Source of the DNA: Oasisia sp. SBJ-2009
Taxonomy: Eukaryota > Annelida > Polychaeta > Sabellida > Siboglinidae
Assembly: GCA_964017155.1 (NCBI GenBank)
Contig: OZ024863.1
Location: 38,048,038 to 38,112,037 of the forward strand
DNA length: 64,000 bases
Reading direction: 5' to 3'
Part shown: positions 36,001-49,600 of the stretch, piece by piece
Numbering within the stretch: position 1 is the first letter of the stretch
Layout: each line of letters starts with the position of its first letter
The notes under the pieces: model-generated
The model's database searches: none
Told to the model about the DNA's origin: nothing
What the model saw: the letters and a program-made list of their open reading frames with translations, nothing else
Program-made: the position numbers and the translations under genes

Positions 36001-39000
36001 AGCCATAAACCACAACCCATTATAATTCTAGGCCACTCCGCCAGTCGTTTCCGGTGGACGTATCAGCTCATCTCATCAATGCATACGGAATGTACATTTG
36101 ATTCTCATTTGTTACCGGCGTCGTCATGGTTACGAGGAGATCGCATTTGCAGAGAAAAATAACCCACCCAACTAAACCACTCCTTGTGAGAGCAGAAGCG
36201 CAGTTTTCCGGGAGTTGTGGACTAGTTAGTACAACAGTGCAGGCTTGTCGTAGATTGTCAAAACTCTCTGTGTGGATGTATATAGGTCATTACAGGAAGG
36301 ACCATCATTTAAAGCAGTACATTTTCCCATAATTGGAAGATGTCTTATTATAGTAGACCAGAATAGTTTGCACCATTAGTCAGTCAAAACCAAGGCAAGG
36401 TTGTTGTGGTGCAAATCATTTAACCAGCCATGTGAGTTTATGTGCACATAACATGGTTCCAACCTTGATTATTGATGACCATCTTTATTCATAAATATTT
36501 GTTTATGTCAACAGCTGATAGTTGGTTATCTATTGGCTGTTAATCCTTAGGTATTCTTGAAATTTCATCTTTTAACATTAGTTAGACAATGCTTACAAAC
36601 GGTAAACATTGTCTAACTAATTTTATATCAATTTTAGATGCAGTTAGAAATATGATATGACACTTTCACCCTGGATCATGTGGTCCACCGATCATGTGAT
36701 AGACGTCTGCCTTAACCCTGGATCATCTGGTTGGCATGTGTATTTACCTTGGTGTATTTGATGGGTGTATCTGTTAGCCCTGGATCACCTGACGGGTGTA
36801 TCCATTAGCCCTGGGTGTATGCATTTAACTCAGATCAGCTGATGGCATTTCCTATTTTTATTAATTCCGTATCATATGATGGACATTCTAGGCTGGTATT
36901 CCTGTTGAATCTTGTTAATAATGTCGTTGTTCCTCGGATTTTATTCAAGTTATGACGTTATTTATTATTTGTGACTTATTAATTTTGATTTAAGTGTTGC
37001 TGACTTTATTGTTGTTTTTACTCTTCCCATCTAAGCTCCCATCATGACTAGCCATGGCCCATGAAGCCAGTCTGAGTTTTCTAATCCTGCATAGCAGCCA
37101 GAATGTGTAGAATTGTAACACACTTGCCAAAAGGCACTACTACCGCAGAGTGTATTTTGGATCATTCACATCTGGCTGTTCTCATCAAGTACCCAAATAT
37201 CCAGGGCCCAAAATGGTAGTAGTTTTTAGGTAACTTCCACAACGTGGCACCTAGATTTGTAATGAGGTTTCATGTTTTTTTTTCATTTTCAACTATGGCA
37301 CTGGTGTAATTCTTCACCTGACAAGAAAATTGCGAAAAATGCCCGATCTGACGTTTTTTGCATGTTATGTTCAGGCAAGAGTAACACATTTCAGTCGTGT
37401 TGCTATTTTTACTTGTTTCCATGGAAACGGTCCTACATGTTCCCAGAAGTTGCTTGGTCCCATGGCAACATCACTTTGTGTCAGTGACTGCTGTCTTACA
37501 TTGACACTTGCTGAGTCTGTGACATTTTGGAAGATTTATTGGGTATGTGATCACAGATTGATGGCAGTTTATCATCACTAACTGTCAGTTGTTAATCTTA
37601 GCTGTGCAGAAGATGAAGATAATGGCTCCTTTTATATATTTCCTATAATTGAATCTGTTTTTTTTCCAGCTGAAGTATATCATATACACTTATTACCATT
37701 GGCAAATGTTTTCTCTTCAATTATCACATCTGTGTAAATTCTGGTGGGTGATGATATTTTTATTTTGTAGGCTAATGCTGTCAGTACATGTAAATCATAG
37801 TTATTTATTGTATAATGATAAGTCATAAATAAGTATATAATTATGCACAAAATACCGGCATAAATATATGTTAATAATAAATACACAGGGCGTACATAAA
37901 CATTATATAAACAGCACAAATAGAAAATACCTATAATTATACAACTTAGGACTGATGAGCATTGCCACAAGGCTTCAGAAATGAAGTTGAATTTAAATTA
38001 GAGTTTCCAGTCACCACAGTGTTTCACTGTTAACCAGGTATTCAAATACAATTAAATAAAAGAAAGCTTTTGCTAAATGAACCACTTATCACATTCTGTG
38101 TGTTTTTATACTACAACTTTTGATGCATGTGTATCATTGTTCTAATTCTCTGACTGTGATTTGAAAGTACGAACTGTCTTATGTTGTTTCCTACCTATTG
38201 GAAAACAACATCCAGAATTGGGTCACATTCTTTGCTGAATCACGCCAACATTGGCATTTCTGCCACGGTTCAAATATTCAGGATGGGTTATAGTTACCAG
38301 GTTCGGACTTGGTGAGTTCAGATCCTGTTACATTTTCAGCCCTTGTGTGGGATACTGTTAGATTTTCACCCCTTGTGTGGGGTGTTTTTACTTCCCTTGA
38401 AATAGTTATCATTGTTTAATGTATATTATAGAACTTCTACCAGGTGTCGGGTGAACAACATTCTAGTCTTGGGGGTCAGTCGACACACCAGTGTTATTTA
38501 CTATTTTGATATTGACAACTAGGAGATAATATTATATTGCCTGTTTTAATTTGATCTTGAAACTAGTTATTATCATACATTTATACTAATATTGTATTAT
38601 TATTAGTAGTACAGTGTATTCACGTGATGGACTTAATTCAAGATAATCAACACATGAATTCAAGATAATCAGCACATGTTAATTATTAGTTTCAATGTTT
38701 GAAATTAGCAGTAATAAATGTAAACCAGATATGACTGAATATTATTGTACTCAGTTGGATAAAATAATAATAATGAATATGAATAATAAAAAGTATAGTA
38801 TGTTAAAAACAATTAAAGTATGCAAACAATACTTAGATAGATGACAAAATCAGTGACGTTAGCCAATTTGATTTATCACGTTTTCTACCCTCTCCATTAA
38901 CCAGTCATGTTGAACTATGCTACAAGGTAAACAGCAGGACATATGCTATGTGTAGAGGGAGGGACTAGTCTGTACTGGTGGCTGACTGGGGTGGGTAGCA

Positions 39001-42000
39001 AAGGTTTGACAGTTGTGAGAGGATGGTGAACACGGACATAGGAGTAGTATTTTTGAGAAGGAAACTGTGGCTTGAATTACGCAGCTGTGGGGTTGTAGTG
39101 CAGTGTGCTAACAGCAATCTGGTCCATGCCAGATGTGAGTGACTGACATGCTAGAAAATATGGCTAAATCAATGTTTTGTAGACAGAGTCATCCATGTGG
39201 TGATGTAAGACAGACCGACAGGCAGACACTGTCAGACAGACAGGCAGACAGTGTCAGGCAGACAGGCACACAGTGTCAGACAGACATGCAGACAGTGTCA
39301 GACAGACAGGCAGACTGTATTATTGACTGTCTTGTTATGATTACATTTGGACGTTCACGCATGCACCTAACACCCACAGTCAATTAGTCAAGTGGAGCTG
39401 TTCGAAATGTGATTACAGTGGATGAAATATTAAAACCTAAAAAAGTACTGCTGTGAGTTTGAGTTGATTGTCCCGGTGTGCAATGACGACTGACCGGCCT
39501 GATCGGTAGACTTGTTCTTTATCCTCAGGGAGGCAGAATACAGAACTGTATAAATATTTATAATCTGTATCATTCAGCTTGTTGATGGCAACAAAGGCGG
39601 GGTGTCGTGTGAAGTACAGATGTGTGGCATCATACGTAATACGGGCGTGGTGGGTGATTGTCATGACTGCGCCATGACGTTTGAGGCACTGGACATATTT
39701 GTGTACATATACCCATTGTTGTCCTCTGAATTTGTCAAATAATGTCATTTTAGTGATATTGTTAACTTTCATCTTATGTCACCTATTTAGGAGGTCACTG
39801 GAAGTAGTAATTTCCATGGAGGAAACTTCTTAATTGTGTAACTATAGTATAGGTCATGATTGGTGCTTAAAAAGTAACTCACACTTCCAAATATAGATCT
39901 ACAAATGTGAGTGTAGTGGAGGCTCAAAGTTCTTGCCACCAAAGATTCCTCTCTTACTTATAATGCATGGATAAATAAAGAGAACCAGATTATTAGAAAT
40001 GTTTCCTGTTACCAAAAATGGCGAGACCAGACAACTACTGCAAGTGGCGCCACCTGTGTGGCCTGTCTCTGTCAGCTGCTGCCTGGGAGATGTCAGACCT
40101 GACCTTCAAATCATGAATCACAGAAGCATCAACACAATTAACTTAAAAAGCGGAATGAAGCAAAGCTATGATTCAACGAGGCACAGAGTGTTGGTGATTT
40201 CTGGCTGACAGTCTGATTACCTTACTTAAATCTTTTGTGCCACCTAACTTACAGAATACATTGTGTAACATGGAAAATTTAATGAGAGACATATTTACCA
40301 TATCTTAGTATTTTGTTACGTAAGGAGTAAGGATATGTGTATAGTTTAGACTGGTGTATTTAGCAATAATTTATATAAATACAGTACAGTATTATCTTAA
40401 ATTTAACATGTTGTTATTTTATTATACCAATATGTGTTTTTACGCATTTACTATGTTGTGGTTTGTAACTATACAGTTCAGTAGAACCACATAAAATAAA
40501 AACCTGGGTGGGTTTATTTTTTGGCCAATTTCAGACACAAACAAAACTTAGATACAAGGGTTCTTTTTAATCTAGTCACTGTCCAAACCTGTTGTTGTGA
40601 TGCAAGCCTACATTCATGGTCTATTATTATGCAAGGTCACACACTCAGCTAACATTTTTTGTGGATTTCCAAAAGCACTAAGTAATTAAGGTTACAGGCT
40701 ACAGAATGAGTCATTCAGAGCAGCAAGTGTAGTTTTTCATAGTTTAATATTTTACTTCCACACCAGCAAATCTGATAAATAAAAACTTTCTACTGACACC
40801 AGTGTATGACTGACACACCCTTATACCAGAGTTACAGCTCTAGAACAAGATTAATTTACTTCCGCATTTTTGTCACCAAAATAACTTGACAATGTTAATG
40901 TTATTAATGAATGAATCAGTGTATTACAAAAATAAACATTCCATATATAAGAGTGTGTGTGTTATATATTATATAAATACACACATATAATACACAAAGT
41001 ATTTAGTTTGCAGTCATAGAAAGACATTGTTGCTTAGTATTATCATTCTATACCAATATCGCCATAGGTTGGACGTAAACGGTGTATCATAACTTACAAT
41101 GTTCCTAATAATTACATTATTAGATCTCTATTTTTACAATGAAATTATAACATACAAATTTACAATTAACATCTGGCACATTGGCACATGTCTGGTTAGA
41201 CTACCATGGTAATAGATTTTTTTCCACCATAAATGGCTTGTATACAATGATGTGCTATATTTGTGTTGTTGTTGTAAATTGTAATTTTGCAAGAAAACTT
41301 TTAATGTGATCGCCAATGGGAAACAAACAATGATGTGTCATTGATTATGTCTGCAGGCGATCTCCAACCCCCGCAGTGAGGATGACCAGGAGAAGGCGTG
41401 GCAGGCCGTGTGTCCACTCGTCAACCAGCTGAGGAACTACTACGAGTTCTCCATTGCTCTAGGTGAGTGCTTCCTGCAGGCTTCATCTGGTGGTTTCTAT
41501 GTCATTTTCTCCTCCTGACAAACCTTTGGATGGTCTCGTAGTGCCATCTCAGCAGGGCTTTATGCAGGACCAAATTATTGCCAGTGACACATGTTTTAGT
41601 GGACACATGGATGTTAACTGTTAAGACAGTTTACAAACTTTCAAATGTGCCTGACCTGAAATGCACTACAAACACACACATGACACCATTTACACTCACT
41701 TCTAAGGCATCACTGACAATATCTATGGTTTTGGAACATTTTTTTTGTTCTTTCATTTTTTTACCCATCCACCCATATTACTACCCATCCACAACGGTTT
41801 TTACCCATCAAAATGATGGGTGGACGGGTCTCTGCATAAAGCTATGCATCTCAGCATACTTGACGAAGTCACTGATCACATGTCATATAACTGACCCTAG
41901 CTGACATCTACCCATGGACTACTGATAATTTACAGTGTGTCATCTGGTGACGTGTTCACTGATCAGTTATCTCGGGTTGAACAGAAACCCTCTAGAAAAT

Positions 42001-45000
42001 ATTAAACATAATGGAGAAAATATAAATAACTCTGAATAATTATCAGTTTTTTATTAAATAGCTTTAATACATTGCTAAATGGTAGATTCAGGGACTGGAA
42101 GGACAGAGAACTTAAATAGAAGCGAGTAAGCCACGGCACATCAGAGAAGATGCACTTCCAATACCCTGAAGTTAGCATATTAAACAATATAATAAGTAAA
42201 TTCTTATTGTCCCATATTAAAAATGGAAATTGTTATGGTAAACTTTGTTGTGTATGTTTTACTCAGAATATTTTTTTTTAGACATAGGAGTTCCTTTATT
42301 TTCACATCTGTAGTGTACAGAATAGTGTGAAATCACAACAATTAGGTCACATGGAACATATCCAAATGTTTGCGTTTGGCTTGGCATCTACTCATGAGTA
42401 ATTGGCTTCAATAACTGGAGCCTGTTTGTCTGGCCTCTCCGTATTCTGTACAGATGTTTAAGATGAAGACAAAGTACTGCCTACAAAACACCGCCACATC
42501 ATTGCCAATCAACTCTCTCCACTTCTGCACCGTAACCGATAGCGATGACAGATGGTTTTGATGGTAAAGGTAGTCTGGGATGTAGCGGAATCATCCTTTT
42601 TTATCCCCGCCGGGTGATTTCTATCCCTGTCAGGAGCAAAAGGGGTAGACGGTTTAGTTTCCCACTGCTGACAGTGTTATCGCTGTTCACGTATTTATAG
42701 TTTGAGTATTTCTAAAATCAACCATGTTAATCTTTATCCTTACCTCAACCTGATCCACAAAAACACGTCTTCTTCTGTTCTTATTTAGAAACCAATTTTA
42801 CGATCCATCCTATCAAATTAATATTAAAACAGCAACACACTCTTCAACCACAAGGAAACAAACAGCCATCAGAATGATAAAATGATAGATGATAAAATAT
42901 ACTCGTGACCCCAGCATGAGTGTTGTAGTCTTTGAATAGTTATCTGTGATATCTGTGCCCACTGACAAACCTGTTATCCACAAGAGTGTAATCATATTTT
43001 AACTGGATTTAGCATTATGTTGGCTGGCTGCTAACACATGAATGCTATAGGTGATAGGGACAGTTACATAATTATCCTAGCAGTATAGGCCTGCCTGAGT
43101 CCATGAAGTCTTAGCTCAGAACATCTGGTCTCCTACAGTCTTGTAGTACGACTTGTAAACATGTGCCTCCTGACCTGACTGACCTACCCTGACCCTTGAC
43201 ACCATTCCATCAGCGGTGCCATACTGCAGTTTGGGGTAGCATTTTTCTAAAACCAAGCCTGGATTATTTCATCTTTTTCCTTTTTCAGTGACGGTGATTT
43301 TTGATTAGTCCAAAGCCAAAGCTGTCAAGATAGACTTATCTGTGTTACCGGCTAACTTTAGAATGAGCACAAGTGGCTTATCTGTTGGTAGGCGGATAAA
43401 AAAACCTTACAAATCGGGTCCCTTGGTGTGTTTTGACGAGAGTTTACCCCACCCCACGCCCATGTAAACTTTAGCAGTGTATTTGTCAATGTTGCCACCG
43501 CATGGCCACCACATGAGAAGGCCACAGCCACAGTATTGTCACCATGACACACGTGGGTGAAAATTTACAGAGCCCTTGTATTCTGGGTTCAGGTCATAGG
43601 AATGTATACAGCTGAAACGTTCAACTGGTCCAAACAGTTTTCGACTCCAGTGTAAGGGTTTGGCTACAGCCGCCAATGCATCCTCCGTTTGACAGCCGGG
43701 CAATAACATTACTAATATTATGATCTACAATAATTTGTAAATTTTTGAGCATTGTAAGTACATCTCCTGCATCCATTTGCATCATCTGATCATTGGCCCC
43801 TTCTCCATCAACTGGAGATGTATTAAGAAAACACAAATGATTTTGGAGCTATTTACTTAATATTAAGAAATTCAGTCATCAGTTAAAAAGTTGTCTTTAC
43901 ATCCGTCACGATCCGTGCCTAGACACCACAGGTCCCTGGCACCTTCACCCATGTCTCCAACTCTTGACACCTGACATACTGCTTATGCTTTTTGACACTG
44001 ATCAAACCTTTGGCCTTGATGCGCATCTCAGATAGGTTTCCAGGTACATATATTAGACACAGTAGAAATTATTATTATTACATGTTTTTATATTGTTGAC
44101 ATTTCTAGAGGGCTTTCCTGGTTTCACTTTTCTTGCCTGGAGTCAACTGATTGGTATTGATTGTTGATGGTCACAGATGCCACTAGTTTGTTGCTCAAGG
44201 GTGGGTCAGTGTAGGTGTCAGGGTGATTGATTAAGTCTGGGTTCAGTCAGTTTATTATCTATCACCTGTCATCTTTGCTGTTCAGAATATGCTTCAATCG
44301 AAACATTTCTGTGCGTGTCACATTGTAATCCACTTTTAGTTTTACTGCTTAGCTAAACAATAAGGAAGGTAGGTTCTTATGTAGTGCTGTATCCAATCCT
44401 TAGGATTAGATAAGCATTTTACACTTTACTCCCTGGCAGACTGTTCATGCAAACACCATCTCAACTGCTCTCAGAAGTACAAAGTGTACACGCAGTAGTT
44501 TGACGGTGTCTCAGTGCTAATTATTTCTGGGTTTTTTCCTTCATTATTATAATATGCTTCCAACTGGAGCAGAAAACGTTAAATGTGTTTCTTGTGTCAT
44601 AAGAATGCTGTCACAGTGCACCAAAGATCCTGGACATCCCAAAAAATAGCCACTAGCTATCATTGCCGGATAGTGGTTAGCTAGATGTTGGTGCTGCCAC
44701 CTAGTGAATGTGGTTCGACTAAATCTTGATGATCTCAGCCTTATAAATAGTGTTTGGCTTTATTACCAGTTTTGTAATCAATCTATATCAAACTGTTTTT
44801 CATATTTTAAATTATCATGTTAGATATCTCTCTTTTGTCAATATTTAGTAGAATGGTAACTGTAATTGTTGATGTCATCACGCTTTCAGTAGAAAAATGT
44901 CATTTAGAAAAATGTGCTAGATTTTGTGCACATTTCACCTGCTCATTATAATATTCTTATACAGATAACATTTAACATTTACTAATCGTTAATCCCTGAA

Positions 45001-46640
45001 TTATCGTGCTAACATTTTTTTAGCATTGCTGTTTGTTTCTAGTACTATGAAAATAGTAAATGTTATGTTTTTAGTATCATGGACGAAGAAATCTTTTTAT
45101 GTGATCACCAGCTGTAAATGATAATATAACGATCTCTCGTGACCTGCTTACAGAGGCCGTGGTGGTTGACCTACTGAGCGTGCTCTGTTCGGACGAGATG
45201 ACGTCACGCCAGCACCTTGAGATGCAGCAATCTCTCTTTAAGCAGTTCGCAGAAATCCTCGATTTCACCCTCAAATTTGATGATCTCAAGGTTAGTTTTA
45301 CATCATTTACCTTGAAGAAAAATCTTTTTTAAGTTCAGTGCCGTGGGTGAGCTTTGTGGCAGTGTATGTTTGTATTTTGTAAAATATACAAGACAAAGTG
45401 CACAAATAAAAATATGTGTAAAATGTTGAAGAAATTATCAGGCAGATGTATGGTGGCGCCACCAGTTGGATTGTTTGGTACTATTTGTGTGTATAATTTC
45501 ATGGTGCAGTTGCGGATTGGTTATGGTTTAGGAAAACACATCACATTCACCTTGGATTATATCATGTAAGTTACATGATGCTTAAAAAGAAGCAGACTGC
45601 AAAGCTACTTATTACCTCATCTGTAATATGTTTGTATTATGTTATGTATTTTATTACAAGGTGGGAAGACATTTGCTTGAACAACTTTGCCTAATGTTTT
45701 TGACACACAAAAACGTTTTGGGCCAAACTTTCAACAAAGAATATGAAGAAATGCTCCACATTTTTGGCATCCATTTTTTAAAGTTTCGAAGGACTTTGTT
45801 GCTAGGCGATAAGTCATGTGATTGATAGGTAAGCTGTGACAACAAGGGTAGTGGTTGACTGAGCGTGGTGTGTGTTTCAGATGACAAATCCTGCCATACA
45901 GAACGACTTCAGTTACTACAGACGCACTCTGAGCAGAATGCGAATGGCAGGAGGGGTAGGTCAAGGGGTCATGGGGTCAAGGGGAGAGGCGTGAACAGTT
46001 TATTAGTCCTTGCATAATTTCAGTTACATTACTGTTTGTTTTCTGACATGATTATTTGTGGACACTTTAATATCTAGAAAATTACAGTTTTTGTGTAGCC
46101 TTTTTTGGACTTTCCATAAATAGTTCCATAAACAGTAATTGGGCACTATAATTAGTGATCTTTCGTAAAATCTATGTCACCAGTGTCTATTAAATTGCAA
46201 CATTCCCAAAACTGCTGTTAGTAAGCTTTAAATTTGTCGTTTACAGAGTACACAATTAAATAGTTACATAGCAGTCACTTTGTTGTAGGTTTGCATGTCC
46301 ATTCAGTGGCAGTATTTTATTTATTTCCTTGGCAAATAAAAGATTGAATGAAAAATATTTGCGTATTTATAATGTATAAATTCTTTACTGATGCAGATTT
46401 CTGAAGAAACTTTGCCAGAAAGTTGGTAGGGGCATGACTTCTAATGTGCTTATTCATGCATGTGGTTGTGTTGTTCTAGGATGACATTGACAAGGATTTG
46501 GATGTAAACAACGACATGGCAAATCGTATGTCGCTGTTTTATGCTCACGCCACACCCATGCTTAGGATGCTGAGTGACAACACAACCAAGTTTGTCTCAC
46601 AGGTGAGGATTGTGTGTTTACCAGTGTGCATTCGTATGTA

Positions 46641-46678
<38 letters not shown>

Positions 46679-49600
46679 CGTGTGTGTGTGTGAGTGCGTG
46701 CGTGTGTTTGTAGTATGTATGTATGTATGTATTTGTAGTGTATGTGTGTGTTTTGAGCAAGCATGCATGTGTGGATTGATTTGACACCATACTGAAAAAA
46801 AGTTTAATTTTTGCAAGACTTCACCAGCTATTTAAATGGCGAACTGAATGTGTTTGTTGACATTTTTCCTTTCAGAACAAGGACTTGCCTGTAGAAAATA
46901 CGACGGACTGCCTCAGTACAATGGCCTGTATATGTCGGGTGATGATCGAAAACCCGTGAGTTTCATTCTTGTTGGTAATAAAACATTTAAATATCATGTA
47001 GAAAGTGTGAGCTACAATGGTTGGTGAAGTCACTTCACAAGGGATAATTTTAATTTGCATACCACATTTGCAATTGATCTTCAATTATAATTGGAATTGA
47101 TTTTTTAAAGTGAAATTAACTTGACATTGGAGGACTTTTTAATGTGAATTATGTTTTTAGCAGCAGCTTACGTGAGCCAATTTATTTGAGTGACATGAAA
47201 TAACGATACTGATTTTTATAATCAGTTCTCATTAAATAGAATTGTGCATGCACGTTTTCAAGTACAAAAAAAACATTAAAACAAAGCATTGAAACTAACT
47301 GGCCTTGAAACAGTGACTTGGATTTTTAAATTGATAATTTGTAATCAGGGAAAAAACAAAATCGGCCATATGATCACATAAAGTTAAATGTCAACATTGC
47401 TATCTCTGAATGTGACAATTCAAGAACTGGATGATGGCATATTTTAATGTTGCAATAAATGCAGTGACGTTGCTGAAGGTTCAGTAGTTAAACTAAATGT
47501 ACACTAACTACTGTGTAGCCCTCTGGAGAACAAAGTGCTCCTTAGAGTGATGCACCTGTGCCACAGATAGTGGCCTTTGTTCTGGTTAGAGAGCAGTTCT
47601 CTGGTTGAGAGTTGAGACGGATTACAAACCTGGGGGACCTTTGAGAAGCCAGTTTCTAGGTGCAGATTGTCTTTCACTGATGGGTTGTTCAGAGTGTTGA
47701 GCCAACAGATGAGTTGATCTACATTCAAAAGCTTAACACAATGGCACAGTTTAGTTGCAGTTTTATTTTAATTCCTTCTGTTGGATGGTGGCTAACCACT
47801 AAACAAACAGGCACATGGAGAGTTGGATTGTCTTCTGTTGCTACTCGGATAAATCATGGAATGTCTTGGCTTGAGTTATTGGTGCAGTCTCAGGGAGGGA
47901 TGACTCCTTAGTCCTTACATTAAATGGCAGCTTGCTTTCACCTGGCCATGGAGTTTCCAATCAAGGGTAGCAATTGTCATATAATTCTTCATACGGTGCA
48001 TACAGCAGGTAATGATTGTGATGTCACTGTAACTACACAGTGCTGCCACCTGGGAGATGACTGATATTTGTTGGTCCAAAAGTGGAAAATATAAATAATT
48101 TTAAGTAACTACATTTGTGTTTTCTTAATACATCGCCAATTGGGAACCTACAGGATCACCAGAGGGTGCTGATATGCAACTCTGGCCAGTGACGTAATTG
48201 CGTTCTTTATGTGCATTCACACTGTTGATTTCTTTTTTCAGTTCATCTTTGAAAGTTTGAGTTCTTTTATAGACTCCAACTGTTATAACTATAAGGCATA
48301 TATACCTGTGTTAACAAATGCTAGATAATAGATAATTAGACATATTAAATGTATGCCTCATAATGAGGTAACGGAATGCTGGCAGTTGACAGCATGAGGC
48401 CCAAATTGCATAATGGCGCCACCTGACTGATTAATTGTGTAGGTTCCCCTTTGGTAGGTCAAAGGTCAGTGATCCAAGGAAGCGAGTGAACACAGACAGA
48501 GACCATTATAACCTCAGTAAAGCTCTTAAGTTGGCGTCTTGCTGTACAGATTACAAACACTAATATTTGCCAGTAGGACACAATGTAGCCATCAGTATCA
48601 CATGTTTCTCTCGCTGCCTTGCAGAAACTACAGGTCAAAGTTCAGCAGCGAGGAGACGGTGCTCTTCTGTTTACGCGTGATGGTGGGGGCGATAATCCTC
48701 TACGACCACGTCCACCCCGTTGGGGCGTTTGCAAAGTCGTCGGGGATCAATGTGAGTAAACACTGCAGTGCCCCAGACTCTAGGGTAAACAGCAGCCACA
48801 ACAGCTACTGTTGGCAGTAGCGGCCAAGCTTGTTACCCTGGTAATGTTCATCAAATAACGTGTGCAAATAGCAGCCTTCGAATGTGGCTCTTTTACGAGT
48901 GAAGCCATTAATCCTGTCTGTTCACAGCAAACCGCCCTGACACTCAGGTTTGCAACAAATAAAAGTGACACAGGGTTGTGGGTGAACTTATAAAGACTTG
49001 CATTGTTTTAATGTTATGCAAATTTATACCATACATAGTAAACATGTAAATATATATACAAACAATCGCCACATAACAAGGCAAACTCCCAAGTCAAGAC
49101 TACCTACTAACTATCATCTACACAAAACATTGTATACAATAACTAACTATCAACATAAGTAAAACAGTTAATATGGGATGGTGGGTAGGAGCTGACAATA
49201 ACAAGAGTAAAATTAAATACCAAAGTCAATGGCGAACGATGAAATAGTAGAATGAGCTGCTGGAGCGAACGGGGCCAAATTGCCCTGTGCCTCCAGCTGA
49301 TTGGCTGCTGGCCACGGCTTAGTACAATTGGGCCGTGGCTTACGAAATTAAACTTTGAAAAAAAGTACATAGTATGCAAAGAAAACCACCTTCCCACCAT
49401 CTCTGATTAAACATAATTAAAACATTTCTATTCTCACATTAATCCTGTCTGTTTACAGCAAACCGCCCTGACACTCAGTCTGGTTTGCAAAAAATAGAAG
49501 TGACACAGGGTTGTGGGTGAACTTGTAAAGACTTGCATTGTTTAATTCTCACAATAAACTGGTGCATTACATGATGAACAGATCAGCTGCAGATCACTTC

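Larger units (their letters stand above)
26191..41356 (+). other. Rest of CYRI intron 2
   Basis: Mostly unique AT-rich sequence. It includes an inverted MITE copy (29941-30202), triplicated short blocks with a TA repeat (32620-33215), a 43-nt hairpin (36578-36620), loose repeats around GATCACCTGATGGGTGTAT (36665-36850), a 22-bp repeat (39228-39316) and a 111-codon minus-strand frame (39437-39772). Confidence 0.6.

Noticed and set aside
35652..36162. Overlapping plus-strand frames of 96 and 161 codons
   Set aside because: They look like low-GC pyrimidine-rich chance frames or the antisense of old repeat DNA; no domain recognised and not needed by CYRI.
48908..49545. Possible LTR or TRIM element
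   Set aside because: The direct repeats lack TG..CA ends, a tRNA primer-binding site and a polypurine tract.
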